DNA of 64,000 nucleotides from Sulfitobacter dubius (GCF_900113435.1 NZ_FOPG01000002.1:62001-126000); one strand, 5' to 3'; shown: positions 1 to 9,107, counted from the stretch's first letter. Numbers and translations are program-made. The notes: a model not told the origin generated them from the letters alone.

Positions 1-474
1 GAACATCGTTTTTAGCAGTTTGTGGAATGAACCATCTGGCGCATGTTTCGTCACGCTGCCGGTTGTGGCCACCGCGCTGACCAAAGGTACGGGCCATGAA
101 TCATAGCTGATCGCATTGGTCAGCAGCAGCCCGCTTACCATTTCAGGGTGGCGCACCGCTGCGATCTGCGCAACGCCGCCGCCAAGGTCATGGGCGGCAA
201 GCACCGCACGGTCAATGCCTTGGTCGCGCATCCATGCGACCAAGTAATCCGCCTGTGCTGAAACCGAAATATCGCGTCCTTCGCCCTGCGGGATTGACTC
301 GCCATAGCCCGGCATTTCCCAAGCAAGAACACGTCGGCCCTGAATTTTCGGCGCAACATCACGCCAAAGCGCGGGACATGTAGGAATACCGTGGAGCAGG
401 ATGACAGGATCCCCCGCCCCCGTCTCTTCCCAACGCATTTCGATTCCATCGACCGTAGATGTGTGACTTTGCAT
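1..474 (-). CDS. alpha/beta-fold hydrolase, C-terminus cut by window edge
   Basis: The minus strand from the ATG at 474 reads open to the window edge (158 codons). The N-terminus has the alpha/beta hydrolase pattern: an oxyanion-hole HGIP stretch near residue 29, then a nucleophile elbow AHDLGGG near residue 95. The elbow residue is Asp rather than Ser, as in haloalkane dehalogenases and epoxide hydrolases. Substrate is unknown. The catalytic His and acid lie outside the window. The gene is divergent from nothing nearby on its 5' side; a hairpin terminator of the next minus-strand gene sits about 80 bp upstream, so its promoter should lie between 475 and 550. Family assignment is firm; the reaction is not. 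Confidence 0.85.
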   Translation of the reverse strand, partial: MQSHTSTVDGIEMRWEETGAGDPVILLHGIPTCPALWRDVAPKIQGRRVLAWEMPGYGESIPQGEGRDISVSAQADYLVAWMRDQGIDRAVLAAHDLGGGVAQIAAVRHPEMVSGLLLTNAISYDSWPVPLVSAVATTGSVTKHAPDGSFHKLLKTMF

Positions 475-550
475 GGCGCGTCTCCTTTCGGTGTGGACGT
501 TTCATTGCCCAACACCTGCCACAAGAAGTCGTTCCACCCGCCAAAAACGC

Positions 551-576
551 AAAAGCCGCCCCTTAGGGCGGCTTTT
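551..576 (-). terminator. intrinsic terminator after cycM
   Basis: An 11-bp perfect inverted repeat (551-561 and 566-576) with a 4-nt loop. The stem is A/T at its ends and GC-rich inside, so it supplies its own T-tract on the minus strand. It lies 22 bp beyond the stop codon of the cytochrome gene. Confidence 0.85.
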
Positions 577-598
577 ACTCACGCATTGCAGCGTAGAC

Positions 599-1099
599 CT
601 AGTTGGAAACGCTTTGCAGGTAGGCGATCACGTCAGCGCGGTCTTCGACTTTACGCAGACCGGCGAAACCCATGGTGGTGCCCGGAGCATAGCCTTTGGG
701 GCTCGTAAGGAAGGCGCTCAGCTCTTCCGGGGTCCAGCTTCCGTCGAGCGAGGTCAACGCACCGGAGTAGCCGAAATCACCAACGGCGGCGATGTCACGG
801 CCAACCACACCGTCAAGGTGCGGACCAACTGCGTTGGACCCGTCAACCTTGTGGCAGGCGGCGCATTTGCGGAACACTTTGGAGCCGCTGTCGGCATCGG
901 CTTCGGCCATCACAGCAGCAAAATCGATCTCTTCGCCGCCTTCGTCACCGCCGGCGTCCGCCACTTCGATCACATAGGACGCTTCCCCATGAGCATCGGC
1001 ATGGTAAATCTCTTCACCCGCCCATTTGCCCAGCAGAAGCACCAACCAGGCGCCGAATACGCCGGCTGCGATTTTTGTCAGGGTCATTGTATCGAACAT
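599..1099 (-). CDS. cycM: membrane-anchored cytochrome c552 (CycM type)
   Basis: 166 aa. An uncleaved N-terminal membrane helix (about residues 8-25) is followed by an acidic, Gly-rich linker (about 45-70) and a class I cytochrome c domain. The heme site CAACH has Cys79, Cys82 and His83, and the distal Met is in TMGFAGL near residue 143. Sequence and layout match Paracoccus denitrificans cytochrome c552 (CycM), which carries electrons from the bc1 complex to the aa3 oxidase at the periplasmic face. The ATG at 1099 is used because it begins the MFDTM stretch typical of CycM; no strong ribosome binding site is visible. It is divergent from pheA, with a 154-bp intergenic region holding no evident leader peptide. 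Confidence 0.9.
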   Translation of the reverse strand: MFDTMTLTKIAAGVFGAWLVLLLGKWAGEEIYHADAHGEASYVIEVADAGGDEGGEEIDFAAVMAEADADSGSKVFRKCAACHKVDGSNAVGPHLDGVVGRDIAAVGDFGYSGALTSLDGSWTPEELSAFLTSPKGYAPGTTMGFAGLRKVEDRADVIAYLQSVSN

Positions 1100-1253
1100 G
1101 CGTCAGGGTCCATCACTTGGTATTGGTACCATGGGCGGGCCATGGTTCTTGGCATCGTTGCCCGCGTATCTATTGCTTTCCCTTGGCGCAGGCAAGGTGT
1201 AGTTACCGCGACCAATTGCCCTTCCCCGCGCCTTTTGCAGCAGGATACGATCC

Positions 1254-2111
1254 ATGACCCCCCAGACCACGCCCCGCATCGCCTTTCAGGGGGCCCTTGG
1301 CTCCTATAGTCATGAGGCTTGCATTCGCGCTTGCCCCGACATGGAACCGGTGCCGTGCCAATCGTTCGAAGGGGTTTTTCGCGCGGTCAGCGAGGGTCGT
1401 GCGGATCTGGCGATGTTGCCCGTGGAAAACACCACATACGGGCGCGTCGCAGATATTCACCGGCTGCTGCCCGAAAGCGGGCTGCATATCATCGGCGAGG
1501 CCTTTGTGCGGGTGCGCATCGCCTTGATGGCCCGCCCCGGTGTGGCACTGGAAGACATCAAACATGTTCGCGCGCATCTGGTGTTGCTGCCGCAGGCCCG
1601 CAGCTTCTTGCAAGAACACGGCATCACGTCCGAGCCAGCCGCTGATTCCGCCGGGGCCGCTACCGAATTGGCCGCCACCGAAGGCAGCACCGATGGGGTG
1701 CTGGCCGGTGAGGTCGCGGCAGAGATCAACGGCCTTAACGTGCTGGCCCGTGACATTGAGGATATGGACCACAACACCACCCGCTTTTTGCTGATGGCGC
1801 CCGAGATTGATCTCAGCCGCAGGGCCGAGCGGATGCTGACCACCTTTGTCTTTGAGGTGCGCAACATCCCCGCCGCCCTATACAAAGCGATGGGCGGTTT
1901 CGCGACCAACGGTGTAAACATGACCAAGCTGGAAAGCTATATGGTCGGCGGTTCCTTCACCGCGACACAGTTCTACGCCGACATTGAAGGCCACCCCGAA
2001 GACCCGGCGGTGAAACGCGCGCTGGATGAACTGGGCTACTTCACCAATATGCTGAACATTCTAGGCGTCTATCCCGCCCATCCCGACCGGGGTGCACCGA
2101 CCGGGATGTGA
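1254..2111 (+). CDS. pheA: prephenate dehydratase
   Basis: 285 aa, the usual length for a monofunctional prephenate dehydratase, without a chorismate mutase domain. Converts prephenate to phenylpyruvate in phenylalanine synthesis. The dehydratase domain (about 1-185) shows FQGALGSYSHEA at the start, the LPVENTTYGRVADIH segment and the conserved TTRF near residue 180. The C-terminal ACT domain, about residues 200-275 (including ESYMVGGSF), is the phenylalanine sensor for feedback inhibition. It is transcribed away from cycM. The upstream region lacks a Phe-rich leader peptide, so attenuation is not indicated; allosteric control is. Confidence 0.96.
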   Translation: MTPQTTPRIAFQGALGSYSHEACIRACPDMEPVPCQSFEGVFRAVSEGRADLAMLPVENTTYGRVADIHRLLPESGLHIIGEAFVRVRIALMARPGVALEDIKHVRAHLVLLPQARSFLQEHGITSEPAADSAGAATELAATEGSTDGVLAGEVAAEINGLNVLARDIEDMDHNTTRFLLMAPEIDLSRRAERMLTTFVFEVRNIPAALYKAMGGFATNGVNMTKLESYMVGGSFTATQFYADIEGHPEDPAVKRALDELGYFTNMLNILGVYPAHPDRGAPTGM

Positions 2112-2122
2112 CACGCGCGGAT

Positions 2123-2596
2123 TTAGGCCTGAATGCCGCGGGCGTGGCGTTCTTCCATGCCCCGTGCATAATCAGCCACGCGTTCTTTGTATTTCTTGTT
2201 CAAGGTCGTCTTGGCCAACTTTAGCGATTGCACCCATAGCCGCGACGAGAGGTTCAAAGGTTTGATTTCTAGCGCCACCAGCACCCGCGTGCTGTTGCGC
2301 GACAGGGACATCAGTTCAAACGACATCTGCCCGGCCAGACCCTGCGACATGCTGTCGATCACCATCTCGTTGGGCCGGTCAAAACTGACCATCTCAAGCG
2401 TTAACTCCCGGCGCTTGCCGCGCAGGGGGAAAACCGCATTCCATGTCATGCCAACGCCGGGCTTGGGCATGGTATCAACGCGCTGCACCTCGGCCCCGCG
2501 CCGCATGGCGGACCGCTCAAAGCTCTCAAAATCGCACAGCATGTCAAATACCGCTTCAATCGGCGCTTCGACGTCTTCTTTGGTCGAGAATTTCAT
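2123..2596 (-). CDS. SRPBCC-family (START/Bet v1-like) protein
   Basis: 157 aa, starting at the ATG at 2596 (MKFSTKED). The frame is open further upstream, but that extension would run into the end of nudC and looks non-coding. The fold is inferred from the SRPBCC pattern: an N-terminal strand with VEAPIEAVFDML, a central strand-rich region and a long amphipathic C-terminal helix rich in Lys and Arg. Such proteins bind hydrophobic ligands or act in lipid or polyketide handling; no specific ligand can be assigned. It is converging with pheA (11 bp between stops) and follows nudC on the same strand. Confidence 0.8.
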   Translation of the reverse strand: MKFSTKEDVEAPIEAVFDMLCDFESFERSAMRRGAEVQRVDTMPKPGVGMTWNAVFPLRGKRRELTLEMVSFDRPNEMVIDSMSQGLAGQMSFELMSLSRNSTRVLVALEIKPLNLSSRLWVQSLKLAKTTLNKKYKERVADYARGMEERHARGIQA

Positions 2597-2658
2597 TACG
2601 TCCGTTCCAATTCTTCTGCTCGTATTGTTCGTCAAAACCGTGGTGACGGCGGGGCCTG

Positions 2659-3627
2659 TTAACGCAGTGTATCCGCAAGCCAGTTTTCCAGCAAGAAATG
2701 CGCGATGGCCCCGCGCCGGGCGGGCATCAGGCGCGGATGGCTTCCGGCAAAAACGTCCATCATTTCTTCTCGGGTAACCCAAAGCGCGTCTTCGATCTCA
2801 ACCGGGTCGATGATCAACTCACGGCTGAGAGCTTCGCCAGCGCAGCCCAGCATCAACGACGCCGGGAAAGGCCACGGCTGACTAGATAGGTAATCCACCG
2901 CGCCGACCTGTACGCCCGCTTCTTCAAAAACCTCACGACGTACGGCAGCCTCGACCGTCTCGCCCGGTTCAACAAAGCCCGCAAGCAGCGAATACATCCC
3001 TTCGGGCCAGCCCGGGGAACGGCCCATGAGAACGGAATTTCCGTGCGTGATTAGCATGATAACCACCGGGTCAGTGCGCGGGAAATGCGCGGCACCGCAA
3101 CTTGGGCAGACCCGCTGCCACCCCCCCTGCGCCAGATCGGTCGCGCAGCCGCAGCGGGCACAATGGCGGTGAGTTTCATGCCAGCCAAGGATCGCTTTAC
3201 CGCTGGCTGCCAATTCCGCGTCGCGCGGATCAAGCCACGTCATCACCCGCCGCAATTCGGCAAAGGCCATGTCTTCGCCCAACAGCGGGTGACGCTGCTC
3301 GCTAGGGTCGAGGAAGGCACCCAATTGCGATTGATCCAGATCGGCAGGCTGCCAGTTGGAGAGATCGACCGCAAACCGCGCCGCTCCGTCCTCGCGGCCC
3401 AGCAAGATCGCTGAGCCATCGGCCTCCTTCAACGCCGGGTGATCCAGAGGCAGCCGCACCAAGGCGGCAGGACGTTCGGGGGTTATCAAAGGCTTGCCGC
3501 GCCAAAAAACGATGGCCCGCGCCGCAGGGTCGGCCCGGAGCTGTTCCAGCGCTTCGGCATTGCCGCGCAGCTCGCCCGCACGATCCAGCGCCGAGCCTCC
3601 AAAAGTTACCGTTTCCGCATGACGCAT
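2659..3627 (-). CDS. nudC: NAD(+) diphosphatase / NADH pyrophosphatase
   Basis: 322 aa. Hydrolyses NAD(H) to NMN(H) and AMP, and in E. coli removes NAD caps from RNA. Three parts are visible: an N-terminal domain, a four-cysteine zinc ribbon (CARC ... CPSC, about residues 157-177), and a Nudix domain. The Nudix box runs from GFVEPGETVEAAVRRE to EEAG and is followed by the NudC signature SQPWPFPxS. The ATG at 3627 has AGGAG 6-7 nt upstream; an in-frame start 42 bp earlier lacks one. Probably co-transcribed with the SRPBCC gene 62 bp downstream. Confidence 0.95.
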   Translation of the reverse strand: MRHAETVTFGGSALDRAGELRGNAEALEQLRADPAARAIVFWRGKPLITPERPAALVRLPLDHPALKEADGSAILLGREDGAARFAVDLSNWQPADLDQSQLGAFLDPSEQRHPLLGEDMAFAELRRVMTWLDPRDAELAASGKAILGWHETHRHCARCGCATDLAQGGWQRVCPSCGAAHFPRTDPVVIMLITHGNSVLMGRSPGWPEGMYSLLAGFVEPGETVEAAVRREVFEEAGVQVGAVDYLSSQPWPFPASLMLGCAGEALSRELIIDPVEIEDALWVTREEMMDVFAGSHPRLMPARRGAIAHFLLENWLADTLR

Positions 3628-3767
3628 GGCGCTCTCCTGACGCGGGTTTTCCGCTTTGGGCCAAGCCATGCCACAGCGCGCGCAATATTGGCAATCCCAT
3701 CCCCACTTGCCATAGAGGTTGCATTGTGCTCATATAAAAACACCTTAAAGTTGTGTAATTTTAACGA

Positions 3768-5627
3768 GTGATTACTTTTCCGGTGGACAGACGCTGCTCA
3801 TATGCCTCGGCCGGTGCAGATCCTCCTGTAGGAACCACCCCGGCTGAAGCACGTCTACGCATTCTCGCCACCACCGATTTACACATGCAAATTGTTGGGC
3901 ATGATTATGTCAGTGACCGTTCTGTCGGGCATCATGGGTTGGCGGGCATCGCCACGCTTATCCGGACCGCCCGGCAAGAGGCCGCAGCACAAGGTGCGGC
4001 TTGCGTTTTGCTGGACAACGGTGATCTGCTGCAGGGCAATGCGATGGGTGACCAACTGGCGCAGATGGCCGTATCCCCCGCGCACCCCGTCATCGCCTGT
4101 TTGAATCACTTGCGGTATGACGCCATTGGCTTGGGCAATCATGACCTCGACCATGGGCTGCCGTATCTCCGCGCGGTTGCGGGCGCGCTCGACATGCCGC
4201 TGGTATCGACCAACCTGCATCTGACCGAACCCGGCCCATTACGTCACTGGGCCATCGCCACTTGCCCACTGCCGATGGCGGATCACCCTACGGCCGCAAC
4301 GCTACAGATTGGCCTGCTTTCCGTGCTGCCAACCAAGACGGAAATTTGGAACCGTGATGTTTTGGAAGGCCAAGCCCAAATCACCTGCGCGCTGGAAAGC
4401 CTTCGGTCCGCGGTGCCAAGATTGCGGGCAGCGGGGGCTGATCTGATCGTTCTGCTGGCCCATATGGGCATCGCACATCCAGACGAGGCCAAAGTCGAAG
4501 AAGACATCTGCGCCTTGGCTCAGGTTGACGGGATCGACGCGGTCATCACCGGCCACACTCACCGCCGCTTTCCAGGGCCGGATCATTCCGAAGGCAGCGG
4601 TGTGGACGCGCAGGCCGGGACGCTTTCACGGAAACCCGCTGCAATGCCGGGCTTTGGCGGGTCTGATCTGGCTGTTCTTGATCTTGCACTTAACCGTAAT
4701 GCGCAGGGACGATGGAGCGTATTGAGCCACGAAAGCCGCCTGCGCTGTAATACCGTCAACACCCTAGCCGACCCTGTTGTGCTGAGTGCCGCACGGCCAA
4801 ACCACATCGCAATCCGTGCGCAATTGGAAGAGGTCGTCGGCCATACCGACACGGCGCTGCACAACTTCTTCGCGCTTGCCATGCCCACCGCCATTGACGC
4901 ACTGACCGCCCGCGCGCAGGCCAAGGTGATACGCGAAGGGGTGGCCGGTACGCCCGACGGCGATCTTCCCATCCTCGTCGCAACAGCCGCCCATACGGCA
5001 GGGGGGCGTGCTGGGCCGGGACATTTTCTACATATCCCGCCCGGACCGGTACAGCGCCGCCATATCGCCGGACTTGTCCCCTATCGCAACGAAGTCTGGG
5101 CGCTGCGCGTCACGGGTGCTGACCTTCGTCAGTGGTTGGAGACTGCGGCAGAGGTTTTTGCCCCGCTGGGGACCGTCGCGGGACCGCTGATTGATCCACA
5201 CCGTCCGCCCTACCACTTTGATACGATTCACGGTGTAACCTATGAGATCAACCTGCGCCGCCCGCAGGGGGACCGCATCACCGCATTGTCATGGCAAGGC
5301 GTGCCAGTGACGGCAAAGCAGAAATATCTATTGGCCACGAACCAGTTTCGCGCAGCCGGAGGGGGGGGATTCGATTGCGCGCCTAAGGCCACTGTGGTGC
5401 TGCGCAATCCAATGCCATTGTCGGAGGCGCTGATCACCACCCTCGCCGATCCAAGCGCCGTCCTCTGGCCCGATGCCCCGCCATGGCGCTTCAGCGCTGT
5501 GGAGGCACAAGCAATCCTACATACCACTCCCGACGCGCTGCCCTTCATCAAAGAGATCGCGCATCTCTCCCCAAATCCCGGCGGAACAACGCCCTTAGGT
5601 TTTGCAGAAATACGGCTTCATCTGTGA
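3768..5627 (+). CDS. 5'-nucleotidase / 2',3'-cyclic-nucleotide phosphodiesterase-like metallophosphoesterase
   Basis: 619 aa. The N-terminal calcineurin-like metallophosphoesterase domain has all dinuclear metal motifs: TTDLHMQ (D-x-H), DNGDLLQGN, GNHDLDHG, LLAHMG and GHTH. The C-terminal half is a 5'-nucleotidase substrate-binding domain, with NEVWALRVTGADLRQWLE and ATNQFRAAGGGGFD. This is the CpdB architecture. Unlike E. coli CpdB there is no recognisable signal peptide: the predicted N-terminus is charged and hydrophilic, and the catalytic domain begins about 30 residues in. The start is uncertain; GTG codons at 3768 and 3783 are both in frame, without a strong ribosome binding site. Divergent from nudC. 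Confidence 0.85.
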   Translation: MITFPVDRRCSYASAGADPPVGTTPAEARLRILATTDLHMQIVGHDYVSDRSVGHHGLAGIATLIRTARQEAAAQGAACVLLDNGDLLQGNAMGDQLAQMAVSPAHPVIACLNHLRYDAIGLGNHDLDHGLPYLRAVAGALDMPLVSTNLHLTEPGPLRHWAIATCPLPMADHPTAATLQIGLLSVLPTKTEIWNRDVLEGQAQITCALESLRSAVPRLRAAGADLIVLLAHMGIAHPDEAKVEEDICALAQVDGIDAVITGHTHRRFPGPDHSEGSGVDAQAGTLSRKPAAMPGFGGSDLAVLDLALNRNAQGRWSVLSHESRLRCNTVNTLADPVVLSAARPNHIAIRAQLEEVVGHTDTALHNFFALAMPTAIDALTARAQAKVIREGVAGTPDGDLPILVATAAHTAGGRAGPGHFLHIPPGPVQRRHIAGLVPYRNEVWALRVTGADLRQWLETAAEVFAPLGTVAGPLIDPHRPPYHFDTIHGVTYEINLRRPQGDRITALSWQGVPVTAKQKYLLATNQFRAAGGGGFDCAPKATVVLRNPMPLSEALITTLADPSAVLWPDAPPWRFSAVEAQAILHTTPDALPFIKEIAHLSPNPGGTTPLGFAEIRLHL

Positions 5628-5661
5628 GGCTTGCACTTTGGCCCTCTCTCTCCTATATGGG

Positions 5662-5762
5662 CATTGAGAGGTTGGTGCGGGCAGGCGCCTCGCCAACCCG
5701 GTCAGATCCGGAAGGAAGCAGCCGTAACGAGCCCCGCTTGGGTCGTTATCAGCCTCTCACCC
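5662..5762 (+). ncRNA. ffs: signal recognition particle RNA (small bacterial 4.5S type)
   Basis: The region carries the near-invariant SRP domain IV signature GGTCAGATCCGGAAGGAAGC followed by AGCCGTAAC (about 5700-5726), the loop that binds Ffh. The flanks fold back: GAGAGG at 5666-5671 pairs with CCTCTC at 5753-5758, giving the long hairpin expected of an RNA of roughly 95-100 nt. The termini are estimated from this pairing. It lies in the same direction as the nucleotidase gene, about 35 bp after its stop, and probably has its own promoter in or near that gene's end. Confidence 0.93.
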
Positions 5763-5797
5763 AAGCACTATTGCGCAGCAATGGTGCGAGCCCCGGT

Positions 5798-5819
5798 AGT
5801 CGCTTCGCAGAAGCGATGA
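5798..5819 (+). repeat. 22-nt hairpin element, copy 1 (after ffs)
   Basis: A 7-bp inverted repeat TCGCTTC/GAAGCGA with a 3-nt loop inside a 22-nt sequence that recurs with one difference at 46153-46174, just after tRNA-Ala. Both copies are followed within 10-20 nt by AACAGCC. It lacks a T-tract, so it is not a classic terminator. The rest of the 195-bp gap 5763-5956 shows only another small hairpin at 5769-5781 and no gene. Confidence 0.6.
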
Positions 5820-5956
5820 CAGGGGCAAACAGCCAAACTTCCTCACACTGCCCCCACTCAGGATGATGTTCCAGCTCGCCACAATAAAGCGCTCGCCGCT
5901 TTTTGCGGTCAGCTGTACGGAGATGGCCCGATGGGGATGGGTTCCCCCTTACCCCA

Positions 5957-6790
5957 TCACAACCGGTCCGCCTTAAACGTATCACACTGCGCCATCTCGC
6001 CGCCTTCATAGCCGCGCTCGAACCAACGCGCACGCTGCTCTGACGTGCCGTGGGTAAAGGTATGTGGCTGCGGCACCTGACCGGCCTGACGCTGCAAATG
6101 GTCATCCCCGATCATCCGCGCCGCGTTCAGCGCCTCTTCGAGGTCGCCCTTCTCCATCAGCCCTTCGACATTTGACGCCCAGATCCCTGAGAAACAATCA
6201 GCCATCAATTCAAGCCGCACGGTCAAGGCATTTGCCTCAACCTCGGAGGACTGCTGCCGCATCCGTGCCACCTGCGGCAGCACGCCAATCTCATTCTGCA
6301 CGTGGTGCGCGACCTCATGGGCGATCACATAGGCTGCGGCGAAATCCCCTCCGGCACCTAGGCGCTGGTCCAACGTGCGGAAAAACGCGGTGTCGAGATA
6401 GGCCATGTTATCTGCCGGGCAGTAGAACGGCCCCGTCGCGCCCGAGGCCCCACCGCAGGCGCTTTGGGTCACATTCTCAAATACAACGAGTTGAGGCGGC
6501 GTATAGGTTTCCCCCAATTGTTCTTGGAAGACGCGGCTCCAGACTTGCTCGGTCGTGGTGAGTACGCGGGCAGCAAAATCGACCTGCGGATCTTCGCTGT
6601 CGCTCAGCGGACGTGACTGTTGGACCTGACCGCCACTTTGGCCGGTCAGCAGCGGGGTAACGTCAATGCCCGTGAAATAGCCGATTGCCAAAACCGCCAG
6701 CACACCGACCAGACCTAGACCCCCTGCCTTGCCCGCCCCACCGCTGCGGCGAATGACATTCTTGCTCCGCCCAATTCCCCGCAACCGCAT
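5957..6790 (-). CDS. ypfJ: YpfJ-type putative neutral zinc metallopeptidase
   Basis: 277 aa. The basic N-terminus (MRLRGIGRSKNVIRR) is followed by a single membrane helix at about residues 25-45, then a periplasmic domain with the zinc motif HEVAHH. This is the KPN_02809/YpfJ family (putative neutral zinc metallopeptidase), which has this short membrane anchor plus a peptidase-like domain and cysteines around the active site (SACGG, FYCPAD). Substrate is unknown. The ATG at 6790 has GGGGACAG 5-6 nt upstream. Divergent from the DUF202 gene across 62 bp. Confidence 0.88.
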   Translation of the reverse strand: MRLRGIGRSKNVIRRSGGAGKAGGLGLVGVLAVLAIGYFTGIDVTPLLTGQSGGQVQQSRPLSDSEDPQVDFAARVLTTTEQVWSRVFQEQLGETYTPPQLVVFENVTQSACGGASGATGPFYCPADNMAYLDTAFFRTLDQRLGAGGDFAAAYVIAHEVAHHVQNEIGVLPQVARMRQQSSEVEANALTVRLELMADCFSGIWASNVEGLMEKGDLEEALNAARMIGDDHLQRQAGQVPQPHTFTHGTSEQRARWFERGYEGGEMAQCDTFKADRL

Positions 6791-6852
6791 AAACTGTCCC
6801 CGCTATGTCAAAGCTTATTGCCACATGAACGCGCAAAGCGCAGTTTGGTTCA

Positions 6853-7215
6853 ATGAGTGATAAGAATGACCTAGCCGAAGACCGCACCGATTGGGCCGAG
6901 GATCGCACGATTCTGGCCAATGAGCGCACCTTTGCGGGCTGGATGCGCACCGGCATGGCAGCCGTGGCCGTGGCGATCGGTCTGCGCGCCGTGTTCGGAG
7001 AATTCGAGCCGACATGGGTGGCGAAAGCCGTGGCATCGGTCTTCATCATAGCCGCGCTCTATGTCTATTGGGCCGCGCAGGCGTCGGCGGCGAAAACCCA
7101 AAAACGGCTGAGTGACCATCACGCCCATGCCCAGCCCAACAGCCGCATGAAAATCTTGGCGATCCTCCTTGCTTTCGCCTCGGCCGGCGTCGGCGCGATC
7201 CTCTGGATGCTCTGA
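6853..7215 (+). CDS. DUF202 (YidH-like) membrane protein
   Basis: 120 aa. The N-terminus is acidic and ends in the DUF202 signature LANERTFAGWMRTGMA. Three hydrophobic segments follow (about residues 30-45, 55-75 and 100-118). The family are small inner-membrane proteins of unknown function. The start at 6853 lacks a good ribosome binding site but precedes the conserved acidic segment. It runs in the same direction as dnaX, 77 bp upstream of it. Confidence 0.85.
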   Translation: MSDKNDLAEDRTDWAEDRTILANERTFAGWMRTGMAAVAVAIGLRAVFGEFEPTWVAKAVASVFIIAALYVYWAAQASAAKTQKRLSDHHAHAQPNSRMKILAILLAFASAGVGAILWML

Positions 7216-7292
7216 GCATCCCGCAAGCACGGTAGACGCCACGGCGCGGAGCGCCTAGTTTACGGCCTTGACCGAATCCGATCTGGGGCACC

Positions 7293-9056
7293 ATGACAGA
7301 TACATCCGCCTACCGCGTTCTGGCCCGCAAATACCGGCCCGAAACCTTTGCCGATCTTGTCGGCCAAGACGCCATGGTGCGCACGCTCAAGAACGCTTTT
7401 GCCGCCGACCGGATCGCGCAGGCCTTTGTGATGACAGGCATTCGCGGCACCGGCAAAACGACGACGGCGCGGATCATCGCCAAGGGGATGAACTGTATCG
7501 GGCCAGACGGCAACGGCGGGCCGACGACGGATCCTTGCGGCGTATGCGAACATTGCACCGCGATTATGGAAGGTCGACACGTTGATGTGATGGAGATGGA
7601 CGCCGCCTCGAACACCGGCGTCGCCAACATCCGCGAGATCATTGATTCGGTACACTACCGCGCTGCGTCGGCCCGCTACAAAGTCTATATTATCGATGAA
7701 GTACACATGCTCTCCACCGGTGCGTTCAACGCGCTGCTGAAAACGTTGGAAGAGCCACCCGAACACGTCAAATTCATCTTCGCCACCACCGAGATCCGCA
7801 AGGTGCCGGTGACGGTGCTGTCGCGCTGTCAGCGATTTGACCTGCGCCGGATTGAGCCCGAAGTGATGATTGTTCTGCTGCGCAAAATCGCCACAGCCGA
7901 GGGGGCCGAGATCACCGACGACGCGCTGGCGCTCATCACCCGCGCTGCCGAAGGCTCGGCCCGTGATGCGACCTCGCTGCTGGATCAAGCGATCAGCCAC
8001 GGCGCGGGCGAAACCGGCGCCGAACAGGTGCGCGCCATGCTGGGGCTGGCCGACCGGGGCCGGGTGCTGGACCTCTTTGACATGGTGCTGCGTGGTGACG
8101 CAGGCGCGGCGCTGACGGAACTCAGCGGCCAATACGCCGATGGCGCTGACCCAATGGCGGTGCTACGCGATCTGGCCGAGATCACCCACTGGGTGTCGGT
8201 CGTTAAAATCACACCTGATGCCGCCGAAGACCCTACAATCGCCCCGGAAGAACGCGCCCGTGGTCAGCAAATGGCCGAGACCCTGCCGATGCGCGTGCTG
8301 ACCCGCCTGTGGCAAATGCTGCTCAAAGCGCTCGACGAAGTCGCCGCCGCCCCCAACGCGATGATGGCCGCCGAAATGGCCGTGATCCGTCTGACCCATG
8401 TGGCCGACCTGCCGTCGCCCGAGGAACTGGTGCGCAAGCTGCAAAACAGCACGCCACCCCCGGCCCCCGGCCCCGTCGGTGGTGGCGGTGGCGGCGGCAA
8501 CGGCGCGCCCCAAGGCAGCACCGGCGCGCAGGCCGTGCAACACGCCCAGCAGCGCATGGCATCGAACCCCGGTCCACAGGGGCAGACCATCGCCTTGGCG
8601 CAAGACCTGAATGCCGCGTTGGCCCGCTTCCCGACATTCGAACATGTGGTTGAGCTGATCCGCGTGAACCGCGATGTGAAACTGCTGGTCGAGGTCGAAA
8701 CCTGCCTGCAACTGGCCGCCTATCAGCCCGGTCGCATCGAATTCGTCCCCACCGACGACGCCCCGCGCGATCTGGCGCAACGGCTGGGGCAAAAGCTGCA
8801 ACTCTGGACCGGCAACCGCTGGGCGGTGTCGCTGGTCAACGAGGGCGGCGCCGAAACCATCGCGCAGATCCGAGACGCGCGCGAACTGGCGCTCAAGAAA
8901 CAAGCCCAAGAACACCCGATGATGCAGGCCGTGTTGGCACAGTTCCCCAAGGCCCGCATCACCGCAATCCGCACCCCCGAAGACATCGCCGCCGCCGCCA
9001 CGGCAGAGGCGCTGCCCGAGGTCGAAGACGAATGGGATCCGTTCGAGGACGGTTGA
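7293..9056 (+). CDS. dnaX: DNA polymerase III gamma/tau subunit
   Basis: 587 aa. This is the ATPase of the sliding-clamp loader. The AAA+ core shows Walker A GIRGTGKTTTARI (about residues 50-62), the four-cysteine zinc module (Cys...DPCGVCEHC), Walker B YIIDEVHML with the sensor 1 region ATTE, and the SRC arginine finger. After about residue 385 comes a flexible Pro/Gly linker that includes seven consecutive glycines, then a C-terminal tau-type domain that should bind polymerase. I find no poly-A slippery heptamer of the E. coli type, so a separate gamma form is not indicated. First gene of a dnaX-ybaB-recR operon. Confidence 0.96.
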   Translation: MTDTSAYRVLARKYRPETFADLVGQDAMVRTLKNAFAADRIAQAFVMTGIRGTGKTTTARIIAKGMNCIGPDGNGGPTTDPCGVCEHCTAIMEGRHVDVMEMDAASNTGVANIREIIDSVHYRAASARYKVYIIDEVHMLSTGAFNALLKTLEEPPEHVKFIFATTEIRKVPVTVLSRCQRFDLRRIEPEVMIVLLRKIATAEGAEITDDALALITRAAEGSARDATSLLDQAISHGAGETGAEQVRAMLGLADRGRVLDLFDMVLRGDAGAALTELSGQYADGADPMAVLRDLAEITHWVSVVKITPDAAEDPTIAPEERARGQQMAETLPMRVLTRLWQMLLKALDEVAAAPNAMMAAEMAVIRLTHVADLPSPEELVRKLQNSTPPPAPGPVGGGGGGGNGAPQGSTGAQAVQHAQQRMASNPGPQGQTIALAQDLNAALARFPTFEHVVELIRVNRDVKLLVEVETCLQLAAYQPGRIEFVPTDDAPRDLAQRLGQKLQLWTGNRWAVSLVNEGGAETIAQIRDARELALKKQAQEHPMMQAVLAQFPKARITAIRTPEDIAAAATAEALPEVEDEWDPFEDG

Positions 9057-9107
9057 TCCACGCCCCCTCACGCCACATATAAACGACAACGCAACAAGGA
9101 GACCCAG

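Noticed and set aside
7293-9056. A possible programmed frameshift in dnaX giving gamma
   Set aside because: No A-run slippery heptamer or following hairpin of the known kind was found.
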